Assembly: GCF_900465055.1 (NCBI RefSeq)
Contig: NZ_LS483250.1
Coordinates: forward strand, 1,488,001-1,552,000
Length of the DNA stretch: 64,000 nucleotides
Source of the DNA: Moritella yayanosii
Lineage (GTDB): Bacteria > Pseudomonadota > Gammaproteobacteria > Enterobacterales > Moritellaceae
Reading direction: 5' to 3'
The notes beneath the pieces were generated by a model. The model worked only from the letters and a program-made list of their open reading frames with translations, was not told the origin of the DNA and searched no databases. This document shows positions 26,554 through 36,553 of the stretch, one piece after another. Position 1 is the first letter of the stretch. Every line of letters begins with the position of its first letter. The position numbers and the translations under genes were made by a program.

Positions 26554-27257
26554 TCAACTAACTTCTGCGGATATAAATGTGCCGCAACGCAGCTCCATCG
26601 CCAGCTGTATAAAATCACGAATTCCCGGCAAGCTCCTGCGGTTCTTTATCCATACCTCATGCTCAACCACGTCATCCGTAGCTTCAACGATTGGCAACAT
26701 GATAAAACGTGGATCGGGACGGAGATCCTGCTCAAGCACAAAGCCGACTCCCAGCCCATGGCAAACCGCTTCCGACATATCCATTCTATTATCCACCACC
26801 ACATTACCGGACACGGTAAGTTGATGACGACCAAACACCTCTTCCAGCTGATGCTGAGTATAAGCTCCCGACATTCGGAGCTGGTGACGGACTCAATTTT
26901 CAGCGTCGTCAGAGGAAAGCGTCGACTAAATTATGCGATCAATGGCATAACAATGATTGACGAGGCATTTGCCACCTTCAGAGTCATCTTTCCAGGCGAC
27001 AATATGGGGTTGGAAAGCACTTCTATCGCCGCTTCGAGATCATGATATTGCCGGGTGATCCGATACAATTGTTTACCCAGTTCAGTCGCTCGTACCCCTT
27101 TATTGAAGCGATCCAACAAAGGCGTACTGAAACGAGATTCCAGCTTGCGGATCTGTGCCGTAATGGCTGGCTTACCGATAATAACGCGGCGGCACGTGAA
27201 ATTACCCGTTTGAAACGTAGCATTAAAAGCCCGAATTTATGCTATAGAATAATCCAT
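26554..27257 (-). pseudogene. Broken LysR-family regulator gene
   Basis: The ATG at 27257 reads MDYSIA then TAA, and continues as IRAFNATFQTGNFT, a LysR helix-turn-helix start. Two local frame changes follow (RAAALLSVSQP in one frame, PAITAQIRKLESRFSTPLLDRF in another). A stop follows VMPLIA, then a third frame carries the effector-domain end (GVGFVLEQDLRPDPRF). Total length is about 235 codons against about 300 for the family, so the middle is also deleted. It lies just downstream of the ABC importer operon, which it may once have controlled. Confidence 0.8.
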
Positions 27258-27292
27258 CATCCCTCTCTTTAAACTAAAATATCAACCAGATA

Positions 27293-28987
27293 CTATGCAA
27301 TATCCAGTAGATCCGGTGAACGTTGTAGCCGTCCCTCCGGAGAGTTCAACAACGGAATCGATGAGATCAATTTCTGAGTATAGGCCTGCTGTGGATCGAG
27401 AAAGATCTGACGCACAGATCCCTGCTCCACCAGCTCGCCGTGTCTCATCACACAAACCCAATCACACAGGTTAGCAATCACACTCAGATCGTGAGAGATA
27501 AACAGAATAGTCAGACCTAACTCCTCTTTCAGTTCTTTTAACAATTTCAGAATTTCAGCCTGAATCGACACATCGAGAGCCGCAACAGACTCATCCGCGA
27601 CTATAAACTTTGGATTACACACCAGAGCTCGGGCAATACTGATCCGCTGACGCTGGCCGCCAGAAAAAGCATGGGGGAAGCGGCGCAGGTGTTCTACTTC
27701 AATATGGCAACGTCTGGCCACGTCGATAACCCGCTGATCTGTCTCTTCGCGGGTTTTGGTCAGTTTCATCGCTTCCAGCGGTTCAGCAATAATATCCCGC
27801 ACCGTCATCCGAGGATTCAGTGAGCTATAAGGGTCCTGAAATACCAGTTGCGCAGTCCGTGCCAGCCGCTTACGTTTGATCGGCTGACCGGCGCCAAACT
27901 TCACTTTCTTTTCGGTGTGATGGTATTCGACAGTGCCGGAGCTGATTGGAGCAGCCCCCAGCATCGCCTTGCCCAGAGAGGTTTTACCCGAACCACTCTC
28001 GCCTACCAGACCGATAATCTGGCCTTCAGGTAGATCTAGGGTGATATTGTTCACCGCCTTAAACAACTCAGTCTTACGCCCGTTACTGGACATCGGATAA
28101 CTTATCGACAAGTCTTTTATCGACAACAACGGCGCTGGAGTATGCGCTGGCGCCTCAGGCAAATTATCCAAATTTGGCAACGCATCCAGCAAGCGTTTGG
28201 TATATTTGTGTTCTGGCTGAAACAGCACTTGGTCAACCGTGCCGGACTCGACTACTTTGCCGCGTTGCATCACGGTAACATTGTCCGCGATCTTTGATAC
28301 AACGCCGAGATCGTGAGTAATAAACAACATCGCCATCCCCATCTGCTCGCGCAATTCCATCATCAGATCCAACACCTGCGCCTGAATGGTTACATCCAGT
28401 GCGGTGGTCGGCTCATCTGCAATCAGCAGTTTCGGCTTGGTCGACAGCGCCATTGCAATCATCGCCCTTTGACGCATGCCACCAGACAACTCAAATACAT
28501 ACTGATCAAAACGTTTTTCCGGTTCGACAATACCAACCCGCTCAAACAGCTCAATACCAATTCGTCGGGCTTGTTTTTTGTCATAACCCAGATGGATCTG
28601 CATGGTTTGAATGATCTGATCGCTAATGCGGATCGCAGGCGCAAAACTGGCCATCGGCTCTTGAAAAATCATCGATACCGCACCGCCTCTAACCAGACGT
28701 AGATCTCGACCACGCAGTTTGAGGACATTAACGGCCTGATCTTGGTAATTCAGCGTGATCTGGCTGGGATGTTGAATAATCGCATTGCCCGGCGCCAGAC
28801 GCATAATACTCTTCGCGGTGATCGATTTACCGGAACCACTCTCACCCACCAAGCCCATCACTTCACCGGGTCGAATATTTAGATCCAGGTTATCTACCCC
28901 CCGCACCAATCCTTCATCAGTATTGAAGTCGATGCTGAGGTCGCGGATCTCAAGCAGATTTACACTCGATTTTTTGTTAATTATCAT
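27293..28987 (-). CDS. Fused double ABC ATPase of a peptide-type importer (YejF/DppDF-like)
   Basis: Energises the importer by ATP hydrolysis. The 564-residue protein starts MIINKKSSVN at 28987, one base after the upstream permease stop. It holds two ABC domains. The first has Walker A GESGSGKS (about 48), signature LSGGMRQR and Walker B LLIADEPTTAL. The second has GESGSGKTSLG, FSGGQRQR and FIVADESVAALD. The domain order is like E. coli YejF. It is last in the operon before the LysR pseudogene. Confidence 0.9.
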   Translation of the reverse strand: MIINKKSSVNLLEIRDLSIDFNTDEGLVRGVDNLDLNIRPGEVMGLVGESGSGKSITAKSIMRLAPGNAIIQHPSQITLNYQDQAVNVLKLRGRDLRLVRGGAVSMIFQEPMASFAPAIRISDQIIQTMQIHLGYDKKQARRIGIELFERVGIVEPEKRFDQYVFELSGGMRQRAMIAMALSTKPKLLIADEPTTALDVTIQAQVLDLMMELREQMGMAMLFITHDLGVVSKIADNVTVMQRGKVVESGTVDQVLFQPEHKYTKRLLDALPNLDNLPEAPAHTPAPLLSIKDLSISYPMSSNGRKTELFKAVNNITLDLPEGQIIGLVGESGSGKTSLGKAMLGAAPISSGTVEYHHTEKKVKFGAGQPIKRKRLARTAQLVFQDPYSSLNPRMTVRDIIAEPLEAMKLTKTREETDQRVIDVARRCHIEVEHLRRFPHAFSGGQRQRISIARALVCNPKFIVADESVAALDVSIQAEILKLLKELKEELGLTILFISHDLSVIANLCDWVCVMRHGELVEQGSVRQIFLDPQQAYTQKLISSIPLLNSPEGRLQRSPDLLDIA

Positions 28988-28988
28988 T

Positions 28989-30236
28989 TTATTTTTTCTC
29001 CGAATAAGGATCTGCAGCATCACGCAGCGCATCGCCCACAAACACAAACGCCATGATCAACAACACAAAAACCAGCACCGGAAAGAACTGCCAGATCATA
29101 TTCTGCTGAATATCTGGATCCTGCGCTTTCTGCAGCAGTACCCCCAGACTGTTAATCGGTTCTGTCAGCCCTAATCCCAGAAAACTCAGACTTGTTTCGG
29201 CCAGAATGACATAAGGAAAGTTGATCAGAGTATCAACAATAATATAGCTACTGAAACTAGGAATCAGGTGACGCCAGATGATCCGCCAAGTGCTTGAACC
29301 GCAGAGTTCTGCAGCCAATATATAATCCTGATTTCGTTCTGTCAGAATATGGGTACGTAGACGCCGTCCCAAAGTAGCAAAATCCAGCGCCCCAATAACA
29401 ACCGCAATGGCGAAATAACGCTGTATCGGCGTTAGATCTAACTGTGATAATGCCACCGCACAGGCCAGATAGATCGGGATCGGCGGAATAACCCGCACCG
29501 CTTCAGTAATACTCATCATTACGGTGTCGACTCGGCCACCAAAATAACCACTGATGCCACCGACCAGCAACGACATAAACAGCTTCACCACCAGCGCCAC
29601 AATGGCGATACTGACCGTCACCCAGATTGCATGCAGTGTCCGGCTAAAAACATCCTTGCCATCCTCATCCGTGCCCATCAGGTGGATCTGTCCCTGCTCT
29701 ACGCCGAACAAGTGCCGATCCCAACGGAGATCCAGATCTAGGCCCCCCACGCTCAGGTCGATCAAACTGTATTCCCAGCCCTGAACAAAAAACTGAATAT
29801 CACGACGCTGATTTTTATCTATATTAAACTTGCTCTGGCTAGAAGAACTCAGTGCACCGCTTGAGACAAAAGCATCAAGCGCGTCGAGGCCACCACTGGC
29901 CAGTGCTTTAAAATCAATTTTACTTTTCTCTTTCTCATAGGTATAGCTGAATGGTTGCAGCGAGAATCCGTTCTCATCCCAGAAATAAAAAGCCTGAGGA
30001 GCACCGCGACGATACTCGGCATCAGCCCCCTGAATGGTTGGATCAACGGGTGACAGAAAGGGGGCGAAAAAGCCCATCATCACGAATGTTACCAGTATAA
30101 AAGCGGCAACTATGCCGGAAGTTTTACTCTTAAAACGCCCCTTGATCAACGATAGTTGACCCGCCGTATAATAAGATTCATCAGTCTTTGTTTTCTTCGA
30201 TTTACGCCCGAAACGGACCAGTATCTTATTCATCAT
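28989..30236 (-). CDS. ABC importer inner-membrane permease (YejE/DppC-like)
   Basis: A 415-residue permease. A membrane segment at about 38-60 is followed by a long periplasmic insertion (about 65-180) like that in YejE. Five membrane segments follow. The EAA-type loop is LAAELCGSSTWRIIWRHLIP (about 307-326). Its ATG shares one base with the stop of the upstream permease gene. It forms the channel with that second permease. Confidence 0.88.
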   Translation of the reverse strand: MMNKILVRFGRKSKKTKTDESYYTAGQLSLIKGRFKSKTSGIVAAFILVTFVMMGFFAPFLSPVDPTIQGADAEYRRGAPQAFYFWDENGFSLQPFSYTYEKEKSKIDFKALASGGLDALDAFVSSGALSSSSQSKFNIDKNQRRDIQFFVQGWEYSLIDLSVGGLDLDLRWDRHLFGVEQGQIHLMGTDEDGKDVFSRTLHAIWVTVSIAIVALVVKLFMSLLVGGISGYFGGRVDTVMMSITEAVRVIPPIPIYLACAVALSQLDLTPIQRYFAIAVVIGALDFATLGRRLRTHILTERNQDYILAAELCGSSTWRIIWRHLIPSFSSYIIVDTLINFPYVILAETSLSFLGLGLTEPINSLGVLLQKAQDPDIQQNMIWQFFPVLVFVLLIMAFVFVGDALRDAADPYSEKK

Positions 30237-31420
30237 TAATTCCCTAACACACTTTTACGCACCCGCGGGTCGATCGCAGCTAGCACTACATCGGTAATAA
30301 AGTTCATACTGATCACCACCAGCGCAACGAGAAACAGGATACCTGCCGCCAGTTCCTGATCGTTGGTCATGGCGAGGGCTTCGATCAGCAATGCTGCAGA
30401 ATCGGTCATGCCGATGACCATAGCCACGATAGGCAGATCATTAAACACCCGTTGGAAATCAAAACCGATAGAGTTAAACAGCGGACTGATTGAGTGACGT
30501 ACCGGATACCCAACCCAGAGCGAAACGCCCTCAACACCACGGGCGCGGGCTGCATCAACATAAAGTTTATTCGATTCATCGACCACTAGTGCACGTACTG
30601 TCTGTAGCTGCAACGCAGTAGCAGACCAACCAATGACAAAGATCGGCAGCCATATATGGCCGAGGAAATCATAAAGTTTATCCACTTCAAAACCGTTGTC
30701 GCCAAACCAAGGCACGTTACGCCACTCTTCAGAGAACAACCCTGTCGGCATTGGTTCCCCAGCAAAAACATAAAGTAGAATAATAGTCAGTGCCAGCAAG
30801 AAATTAGGTAAAGCGAGCCCCAGATAACTGATAATACGCAGCAGCAAATCCAACACTTTCTGCAGACTCAGCATCACAGTACCAAGCAACTGTTGTGGTT
30901 TGCTGTATTGCGGGTTTGTCTCAGTCCAAGGTTTATTAATGGTAAAAGCTGAAAAAATACCAAACGGTACCGCGATGATATAAGAACACATTAACGCCGC
31001 CATACAGAACATAAAGCTCATCCAGAATCGGTCACCCAGTGCCAGATTTACGGTTTGGCGTTTAGCACAACTGAATCCAAGATCACCGCGTAAGGTCAGA
31101 TTAGTTACCCAGCGCCCCCAGCGTTCTGGTAACGACTTATCCAACCCCATCCGCACTCGCTCAGCCTGAATGTCGGCCTGAGTGATGATCTCTCCCTGCG
31201 TATTTTTATAGGCGATATATTTCTCAGCACAATCACCTGGCATCACTTCCATCAGCGAAAATACAATGCCGCTTACCAGCAACAGTGTCGTCAGCGCCAA
31301 CAGATAGCGATTAAACACATAATTAAAATACTGACTGTCACGCCCACTCCACCAGAGCAGGCCACCTATGCTAAGCAGAATCCACAGCAACCAAGTATCA
31401 AATAAAAACTGAATAATCAT
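30236..31420 (-). CDS. ABC importer inner-membrane permease (YejB/DppB-like)
   Basis: A 394-residue permease with an extra N-terminal membrane segment (about 3-23) before the usual first one (about 38-60). FSLMEVMPGD is the typical DppB-type start of the periplasmic part. The EAA-type loop VDAARARGVEGVSLW (about 281-295) contacts the ATPase. It lies 131 bases after the binding-protein gene, separated by a hairpin. Confidence 0.88.
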   Translation of the reverse strand: MIIQFLFDTWLLWILLSIGGLLWWSGRDSQYFNYVFNRYLLALTTLLLVSGIVFSLMEVMPGDCAEKYIAYKNTQGEIITQADIQAERVRMGLDKSLPERWGRWVTNLTLRGDLGFSCAKRQTVNLALGDRFWMSFMFCMAALMCSYIIAVPFGIFSAFTINKPWTETNPQYSKPQQLLGTVMLSLQKVLDLLLRIISYLGLALPNFLLALTIILLYVFAGEPMPTGLFSEEWRNVPWFGDNGFEVDKLYDFLGHIWLPIFVIGWSATALQLQTVRALVVDESNKLYVDAARARGVEGVSLWVGYPVRHSISPLFNSIGFDFQRVFNDLPIVAMVIGMTDSAALLIEALAMTNDQELAAGILFLVALVVISMNFITDVVLAAIDPRVRKSVLGN

Positions 31421-31489
31421 AATAAGGATTCCGTTACGCGTTGCTTTATATTGGGTTATATCAAAAGGATTAACGATACTATTAACAAT

Positions 31490-31516
31490 ACAAGGAGAGA
31501 CAATGCCCCTCCTTGT
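31490..31516 (-). promoter_or_regulatory. Intercistronic hairpin between binding-protein and permease genes
   Basis: ACAAGGAG (31490-31497) pairs with CTCCTTGT (31509-31516), 8 bp with an 11-base loop, 36 bases after the binding-protein stop. Such hairpins often protect the upstream mRNA or partly stop transcription, giving more binding protein than permease. That role is inferred. Confidence 0.45.
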
Positions 31517-31551
31517 TATTACCTCTGTAATCGTTATTTTTTAACCAGACT

Positions 31552-33591
31552 TTAGTTGTTCAGATACCACTGAGATGGCAAGTAGGGATACATACGATAG
31601 AACTCATAAGAAGATGTTTTTGGCACTTCAAAGTTTGCTAATGCCCTACTGCGATAGATTGGTGAAACCGCTTTCACAGTGCCAATGATGAACAAATCAT
31701 CGACTACTCTCTCAGCGATCTGCAGGCCCACTTTATTCGATTCCTTGGATCCCGCTTTCAGCATGACAAAATTATCCGTAAGCATCTTCATCTCTGCAAC
31801 AGTCGCAGGCGGTGCAATACCCTCTGCACCTTTAGTGTCCAGATACTGAGACCAGAGCATCCCAGTACGTAAATCGAAGAAACTACCGTATGGCGGCACC
31901 AGTGTTTCCGTGTTGCTGGCCATACTCGCCAGTGGACGCCCCATCACCCAGGTCAGTACACTCAGATCATTGGCCGTTTGGGAATTACGGTACTCGTCAG
32001 AGGTCACTTCCTTGATCGTGGTTTTAATCCCAACATCGTTCCAGTTTTTAGCGACTATCTCAACCACTTCCGTTGCCGAACCCTGCGTCGCATAGTGGAT
32101 ATTCAGCTCAAACTTTTTGCCCGATGGCAGGTCACGTAGACCGTCACCGTTCTTATCAACAACACCGGCTGTATCCAACAGTTCTCTCGCTAGTTTCTGA
32201 TCGAACTGGATCCAACTTTGTTTCAGCTCATCAGTGATAAACGGTGTAGTGTCCGCATCAAAACCTGTGTACTGCGTTGGTACACCCAGTCCGAAGTAAG
32301 CGATCTCATTGATTTGATCACGTTTAATCGCCACTGACATTGCACGACGGAAGTTAACATCATTGAAAACGGCACGTTTCTCTTCGTTTTTATCGGTTAA
32401 GTTGAATGCAAAAGTGGTCTGCGCGATGCTCGGACGCAGTGAGATCTCATACTTACCAATATCTTTGTTCTCTAGCAGAACCGGTGCTTGTGGCAGGTTA
32501 ACCGCCTGCGCCTTGTAATCCACCTCACCAGAGATCAGCTTGGCGGTTTGGATATCCTCATCACCGATATAGACTTCGTTGATCTCGTTAATATATGGCA
32601 ACTGATTACCAGCAGTATCCGTCTGGAAGAAGTAAGGATTTGCCACCAGACGACGACCTTCCAAAGATTCTTCAACCACTAGAAATGACTCTAGAGTTGG
32701 CATAATTGCAGTGTAGCCTGCTTTAACCAGACGCTCTGTAGCCGCTTTGTCTTTCAGCAGTGGCGTGGGAATATCTTTCCAGTCTGATTGACCATAATAA
32801 AAGTTAACGAGTGCATAGCCATTGTCAAAACCCAATGATTTAGCTAGCTTGTCAGCTTCTTGATTAAACTCAGGGTGGAATTTTTCTAACAAGTGCTTAG
32901 GCAGGAATGGCTGCGCATAATCTTGCGCGAAGTTATCTAGGAAGCCCGGAGCAGGTTCATTCATCGTGAACTGCACAGTGGTTGCATTCAGCGTTTTGAC
33001 CTTAACCGCTTTACCCGCAGAGAGGAAACGATCCTTGGGTTTTTCAATGACATGCTTATCCATCAGGATATTGTTGTACCAGAAGACCACATCTTCAGCC
33101 GTGAACGGGGCACCATCAGACCATTTATGGCCTTTGCGCAGAGTTACTTTTAGCACAGTAAAGTCGCTGTTCCATTCCCAGGACTTTGCCACGTTTGGCA
33201 CAACTGTCGCCAGATCATCGCTGAAACGAACCAAATTCACGTGGCGCAGAGACAACAGATCAGAGGTACCTGACTCAGTTGATTTTGATATGCCATTGAG
33301 TACACCACCGTACTTACCTATGCTTTGGTAAGGGGCGATAATCAACGGCTCTAACGGCAGACGCTGTGCCAACGGCAGCAGTTTCGGATTACCGGCAATA
33401 CGTCCGTTGAGTTGTTTGATAGACGGATTTTCACTAAAGTTAAGTGTACAACCCTGAATGCTTTCAAATTCAGATTTTTCAAACAGGTGAGGATAAGCGC
33501 CACCAGCATCAGGCCCAGTAACCGCAGGGCATGCAGCCACTGCATTACCCGCCATCAGCGCCATAGCACCTGCGATGAAAAATTTAGACAT
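31552..33591 (-). CDS. Periplasmic solute-binding protein, family 5 (peptide type)
   Basis: Captures the substrate in the periplasm for the neighbouring permeases. The 679-residue protein has a signal peptide with likely cleavage after NAVAA (about 19). The family signature is visible: LKVTLRKGHKWSDGAPFTAEDVVFWYNNI (in part, about 149-177). It is longer than OppA/DppA (about 540), like YejA-type proteins. It starts 4 bases after the phosphodiesterase gene ends. The substrate is unknown; the phosphodiesterase neighbour hints at a phosphorus-containing compound. Confidence 0.88.
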   Translation of the reverse strand: MSKFFIAGAMALMAGNAVAACPAVTGPDAGGAYPHLFEKSEFESIQGCTLNFSENPSIKQLNGRIAGNPKLLPLAQRLPLEPLIIAPYQSIGKYGGVLNGISKSTESGTSDLLSLRHVNLVRFSDDLATVVPNVAKSWEWNSDFTVLKVTLRKGHKWSDGAPFTAEDVVFWYNNILMDKHVIEKPKDRFLSAGKAVKVKTLNATTVQFTMNEPAPGFLDNFAQDYAQPFLPKHLLEKFHPEFNQEADKLAKSLGFDNGYALVNFYYGQSDWKDIPTPLLKDKAATERLVKAGYTAIMPTLESFLVVEESLEGRRLVANPYFFQTDTAGNQLPYINEINEVYIGDEDIQTAKLISGEVDYKAQAVNLPQAPVLLENKDIGKYEISLRPSIAQTTFAFNLTDKNEEKRAVFNDVNFRRAMSVAIKRDQINEIAYFGLGVPTQYTGFDADTTPFITDELKQSWIQFDQKLARELLDTAGVVDKNGDGLRDLPSGKKFELNIHYATQGSATEVVEIVAKNWNDVGIKTTIKEVTSDEYRNSQTANDLSVLTWVMGRPLASMASNTETLVPPYGSFFDLRTGMLWSQYLDTKGAEGIAPPATVAEMKMLTDNFVMLKAGSKESNKVGLQIAERVVDDLFIIGTVKAVSPIYRSRALANFEVPKTSSYEFYRMYPYLPSQWYLNN

Positions 33592-33594
33592 GGT

Positions 33595-34491
33595 TTAGCT
33601 CCTGTGTATTGAAGATTGGTCGAGAGTTAGAATTAAGTCGTTCATATCCGGCGCCATAACTGGCTTAACGTAATCATGCAATCCAACAAGTAACTGAGTC
33701 GCGACGGGCTTCCCGTGGCCAGACAAGCCAAGTAATTCACACACTGTGCCGCACAGTTCAAGCTGACGGGGTTTGGCTTCGGCATCATGAGAGAAGCATT
33801 CGCCTATCACATAAAGCGGAACTTCACGTTCCTCTTTTAGTGTTCCTCCGTGGCTCTTATCCACATTCATACCATGGTCAGCGGTCACTATAATTTGGTA
33901 ACCGGCGTTCATCCACTGCAATATATATGCAGACAAATGAACATCCGACTGACGAGCCGTATTGCGATAGTCCGCACTATCCAACCCCGACTTGTGACCG
34001 GCTTCATCGATATTCATCGGATGTACCAACAGAAAATCGGGATCATGATGCCGGCGTAACCATTCCGCATCCAGATAGAGGTGACTGTCAGGATAACTGT
34101 CCTGATGATAGAAGATGCCGTACTGGATCAGCTGTTCCGGATCGTTACTAAAACGATCACGCACCGCATCGTAGGGGCTACGGTTATACAATTCGCTGAT
34201 CCAGTAAAACGCCGCGGCGGCGGTACAGAGCCCTGCCTGATGGGCCAGACTGAATATACTCTGCTGATTAGAGTTACGGATAATCTGGTTGTGAACGATA
34301 CCGCTATTCGCCGGAGCAACGCCGGTAAGAATGGCTTCATACATTGGTCGGGACATCGACGGCAGCTCAGACTGCACTTTATACAGCGTCGCTTTACCTT
34401 GCTCGGTTAACCCCTGAAGAAAACCCATACACTGCTGCGCGGTCTCGTACGCTAAACCATCCAGCACTACCAGTATTACTTTATTTGACAT
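33595..34491 (-). CDS. Alkaline-phosphatase-superfamily phosphodiesterase
   Basis: A 298-residue cytoplasmic protein starting MSNKVILVVLDGLAYE. Metal ligands of the nucleotide pyrophosphatase/phosphodiesterase branch can be seen: VVLDGL at the start, DEAGHKSGLDS (about 162-172) and TADHGMNVDKSHGG (about 205-218). The nucleophile Thr/Ser region is probably ELPSMSRP (about 42-49). It has no signal peptide. It is the first gene of the importer operon, so it probably cleaves the imported compound, perhaps a phosphodiester or phosphonate. A start at 34509 is possible. Confidence 0.75.
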   Translation of the reverse strand: MSNKVILVVLDGLAYETAQQCMGFLQGLTEQGKATLYKVQSELPSMSRPMYEAILTGVAPANSGIVHNQIIRNSNQQSIFSLAHQAGLCTAAAAFYWISELYNRSPYDAVRDRFSNDPEQLIQYGIFYHQDSYPDSHLYLDAEWLRRHHDPDFLLVHPMNIDEAGHKSGLDSADYRNTARQSDVHLSAYILQWMNAGYQIIVTADHGMNVDKSHGGTLKEEREVPLYVIGECFSHDAEAKPRQLELCGTVCELLGLSGHGKPVATQLLVGLHDYVKPVMAPDMNDLILTLDQSSIHRS

Positions 34492-34509
34492 ACCTTCTAT
34501 CCAACACAT

Positions 34510-34856
34510 AAATTGAAATCATGGGACAGAAGATTACTGGCAACATGTGAATCTAAGATGACAGATATAAGATATTTTTATGTCAGACGGATAGAATCCG
34601 TTGTTAATAAAAGTTTTAGTTATAATGCGTCAAGGATTTAAAATCGGAGATGAAGAATAATTTCGCGACTTTAAATATAACAATTCCTATTAAGAGAAGA
34701 CCATAAAGATGGTGCATGATTTACCGAATTTCTGATTAAAAACCAAATTAGCATATTATATGATGGATGGATTAATCGTCAGATGTAATCGATAACTTGT
34801 AGGTTCTTAATTTGGTGATATCATCTGTATAAAATATATTTAAGGTACAATAAGTT
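34510..34856. other. 347-base divergent region between phosphodiesterase and parM genes
   Basis: AT-rich, and should hold promoters for both directions. ParM systems often have direct repeats (parC) upstream; I see only loose repeats (CAGATGTAAT near 34780 and CATCTGTATA near 34822), not a clear iteron array. Confidence 0.3.
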
Positions 34857-35885
34857 ATGACACTAGCCAAAATGAAATTTGCCATCGATGATGGTTCAAC
34901 CAACGTTAAAATTAGCTGGATCGACAAAGGGGTTATACAAAGCATCACCTCGCCTAACTCATTCCGAAAAGATTGGAAGAGTGCTGCATTATTGAATAAT
35001 AGTAAAATCTTCAACTATCAAATTGGCGCAACGAAATACACATTTGATGCCACGTCTGATAAAGCATTGCCTACAACACATGTTGCTTATCAATATGACG
35101 ATCTAAATCTACTTTCAGTACATCATGCATTATTACAAACAGGTATGAAGCCGGGTCCGATTAGTATTCTTGTTACTCTGCCTATTATTGAATATTACAA
35201 TGCCGAAGATTGCCAGAAGAACGAAACTAATATTGAACGTAAAAAACAAAACCTAATGCGTGACATCAGTTTAAATAAAGGTGAGCTGTTTGAAATCATT
35301 GACATTGAAGTATTACCTGAAAGTCTGCCCGCGGTATTAACTACCTTGATGGATTCCGGGGTAAACGAATTTACTAAATCACTGGTGATTGATTGTGGTG
35401 GTACGACTTTAGACATGGGTGTCATTGTGGGTGAATTCGAAGACGTATCTGCTGTTTATGGTAATCCAGAAATCGGTGTGTCGATGGTCACTGATGCAGT
35501 ACGTAAAGCATTGGCTGCGGCAGACAGCGATGCAAGCTATCTTGTGGCAAACGAATTGATTAAACGTCGTAAAGATCGCGACTTTGTCGATGATGTGATT
35601 AATGACGTAAGCAAAGTGGATTGGGTTTTAGGTAAAATTGAAGATAAGATTACTGAGCTAGGTGCCGCTGTTGCTTATGAAGCAAAAACATTCACTAAAA
35701 ATCCAAACCGCGTATATTTAGTGGGTGGTGGTGCACTGTTAATTGAACAAGCAATTCGTGACGTTTATCCAAGCCTTGGTGACAAAGTCATTTTGGTGCC
35801 ATCACCTCAAGAAGCGCTATCGCGTGAAATCTGTTGTTATCATGCTGCTGATGAAATCACTGAAACAGACGTAGCCGTAGCATAA
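34857..35885 (+). CDS. parM: ParM/StbA actin-like plasmid-segregation protein
   Basis: Actin-fold ATPase that forms filaments to push DNA copies apart. The 342-residue protein aligns by eye with ParM of plasmid R1: FAIDDGSTNVKISW at the start (phosphate 1), SPNSFRKDW, TLPIIEYYN, ERKKQNLMRDISLN, LVIDCGGTTLDMG (about 180, phosphate 2) and YLVGGGALLIEQ (about 290, adenosine loop). All the nucleotide-binding motifs are intact. The ParR-like gene follows after 11 bases. No replication gene is near, so it appears chromosomal. Confidence 0.9.
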   Translation: MTLAKMKFAIDDGSTNVKISWIDKGVIQSITSPNSFRKDWKSAALLNNSKIFNYQIGATKYTFDATSDKALPTTHVAYQYDDLNLLSVHHALLQTGMKPGPISILVTLPIIEYYNAEDCQKNETNIERKKQNLMRDISLNKGELFEIIDIEVLPESLPAVLTTLMDSGVNEFTKSLVIDCGGTTLDMGVIVGEFEDVSAVYGNPEIGVSMVTDAVRKALAAADSDASYLVANELIKRRKDRDFVDDVINDVSKVDWVLGKIEDKITELGAAVAYEAKTFTKNPNRVYLVGGGALLIEQAIRDVYPSLGDKVILVPSPQEALSREICCYHAADEITETDVAVA

Positions 35886-35896
35886 AAGGATAACAA

Positions 35897-36502
35897 ATGC
35901 AGATTAAATGCAGTTTTACCCTTGAACCTGAGATTTATGAGCATCATCGCGATGCTGCAAGCAGCCTGCGTCAATGGAAAAAACAATTACAAGCATCAAA
36001 TGATAATGTGGAAATTGCACGTGAAAGAGTAAATAACTTTCACCGGCAGATTTATCTTTCTGGACTGTATTTGCATAATTTAGCACCCGAATTACCGCTA
36101 ATTTTATCGCAAAACTTCACTCAAAATGTGGAGTTAAAAACATTTTTTAACTTGTTAGCCGCAGTTGAGGTAACTGCAGATATCACGACTGCAGCGCCAA
36201 GTCCAACAGAGGCTATATTATCTGAACAGCAATGGCAAAAGCTGACGGACTTAGTTAGCGATATCAACACTCAGCAAAGCCAAGTCGTTGAACAGCAAAA
36301 TGTGATAGCAACACCCGACGATGCGTTATTGTTCACCTTACAGCAAAATCAAACCAAAGCTTTGGCGCAATTAAAAGCGATTCGCAGCCAAATTGATAAA
36401 TTGAGTAGTGGTGGAATGGGGTCAGCTGAAAAAGATGAAGTGCCCGATCTGGATGATCAACTCGCTAAAGCAAGTCGTGTGAAAGCGAAAGGTTTATGGT
36501 AG
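35897..36502 (+). CDS. ParR/StbB-like partner of ParM
   Basis: A 201-residue protein following parM by 11 bases with an AAGGA site. The N-terminal 75 residues are helical and charged (LEPEIYEHHRDAASSLRQW), and could be the ribbon-helix-helix DNA-binding part. The remainder is Gln/Ala-rich with a likely coiled coil (about 135-170) and a charged tail. R1 ParR is about 117 residues, so this is larger. The identity rests on position and general shape, not a clear motif. Confidence 0.5.
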   Translation: MQIKCSFTLEPEIYEHHRDAASSLRQWKKQLQASNDNVEIARERVNNFHRQIYLSGLYLHNLAPELPLILSQNFTQNVELKTFFNLLAAVEVTADITTAAPSPTEAILSEQQWQKLTDLVSDINTQQSQVVEQQNVIATPDDALLFTLQQNQTKALAQLKAIRSQIDKLSSGGMGSAEKDEVPDLDDQLAKASRVKAKGLW

Positions 36503-36553
36503 TAAGAACATTAAGATTATAGCGTCATAATTAAGTATTTTCATGCTACGTCA

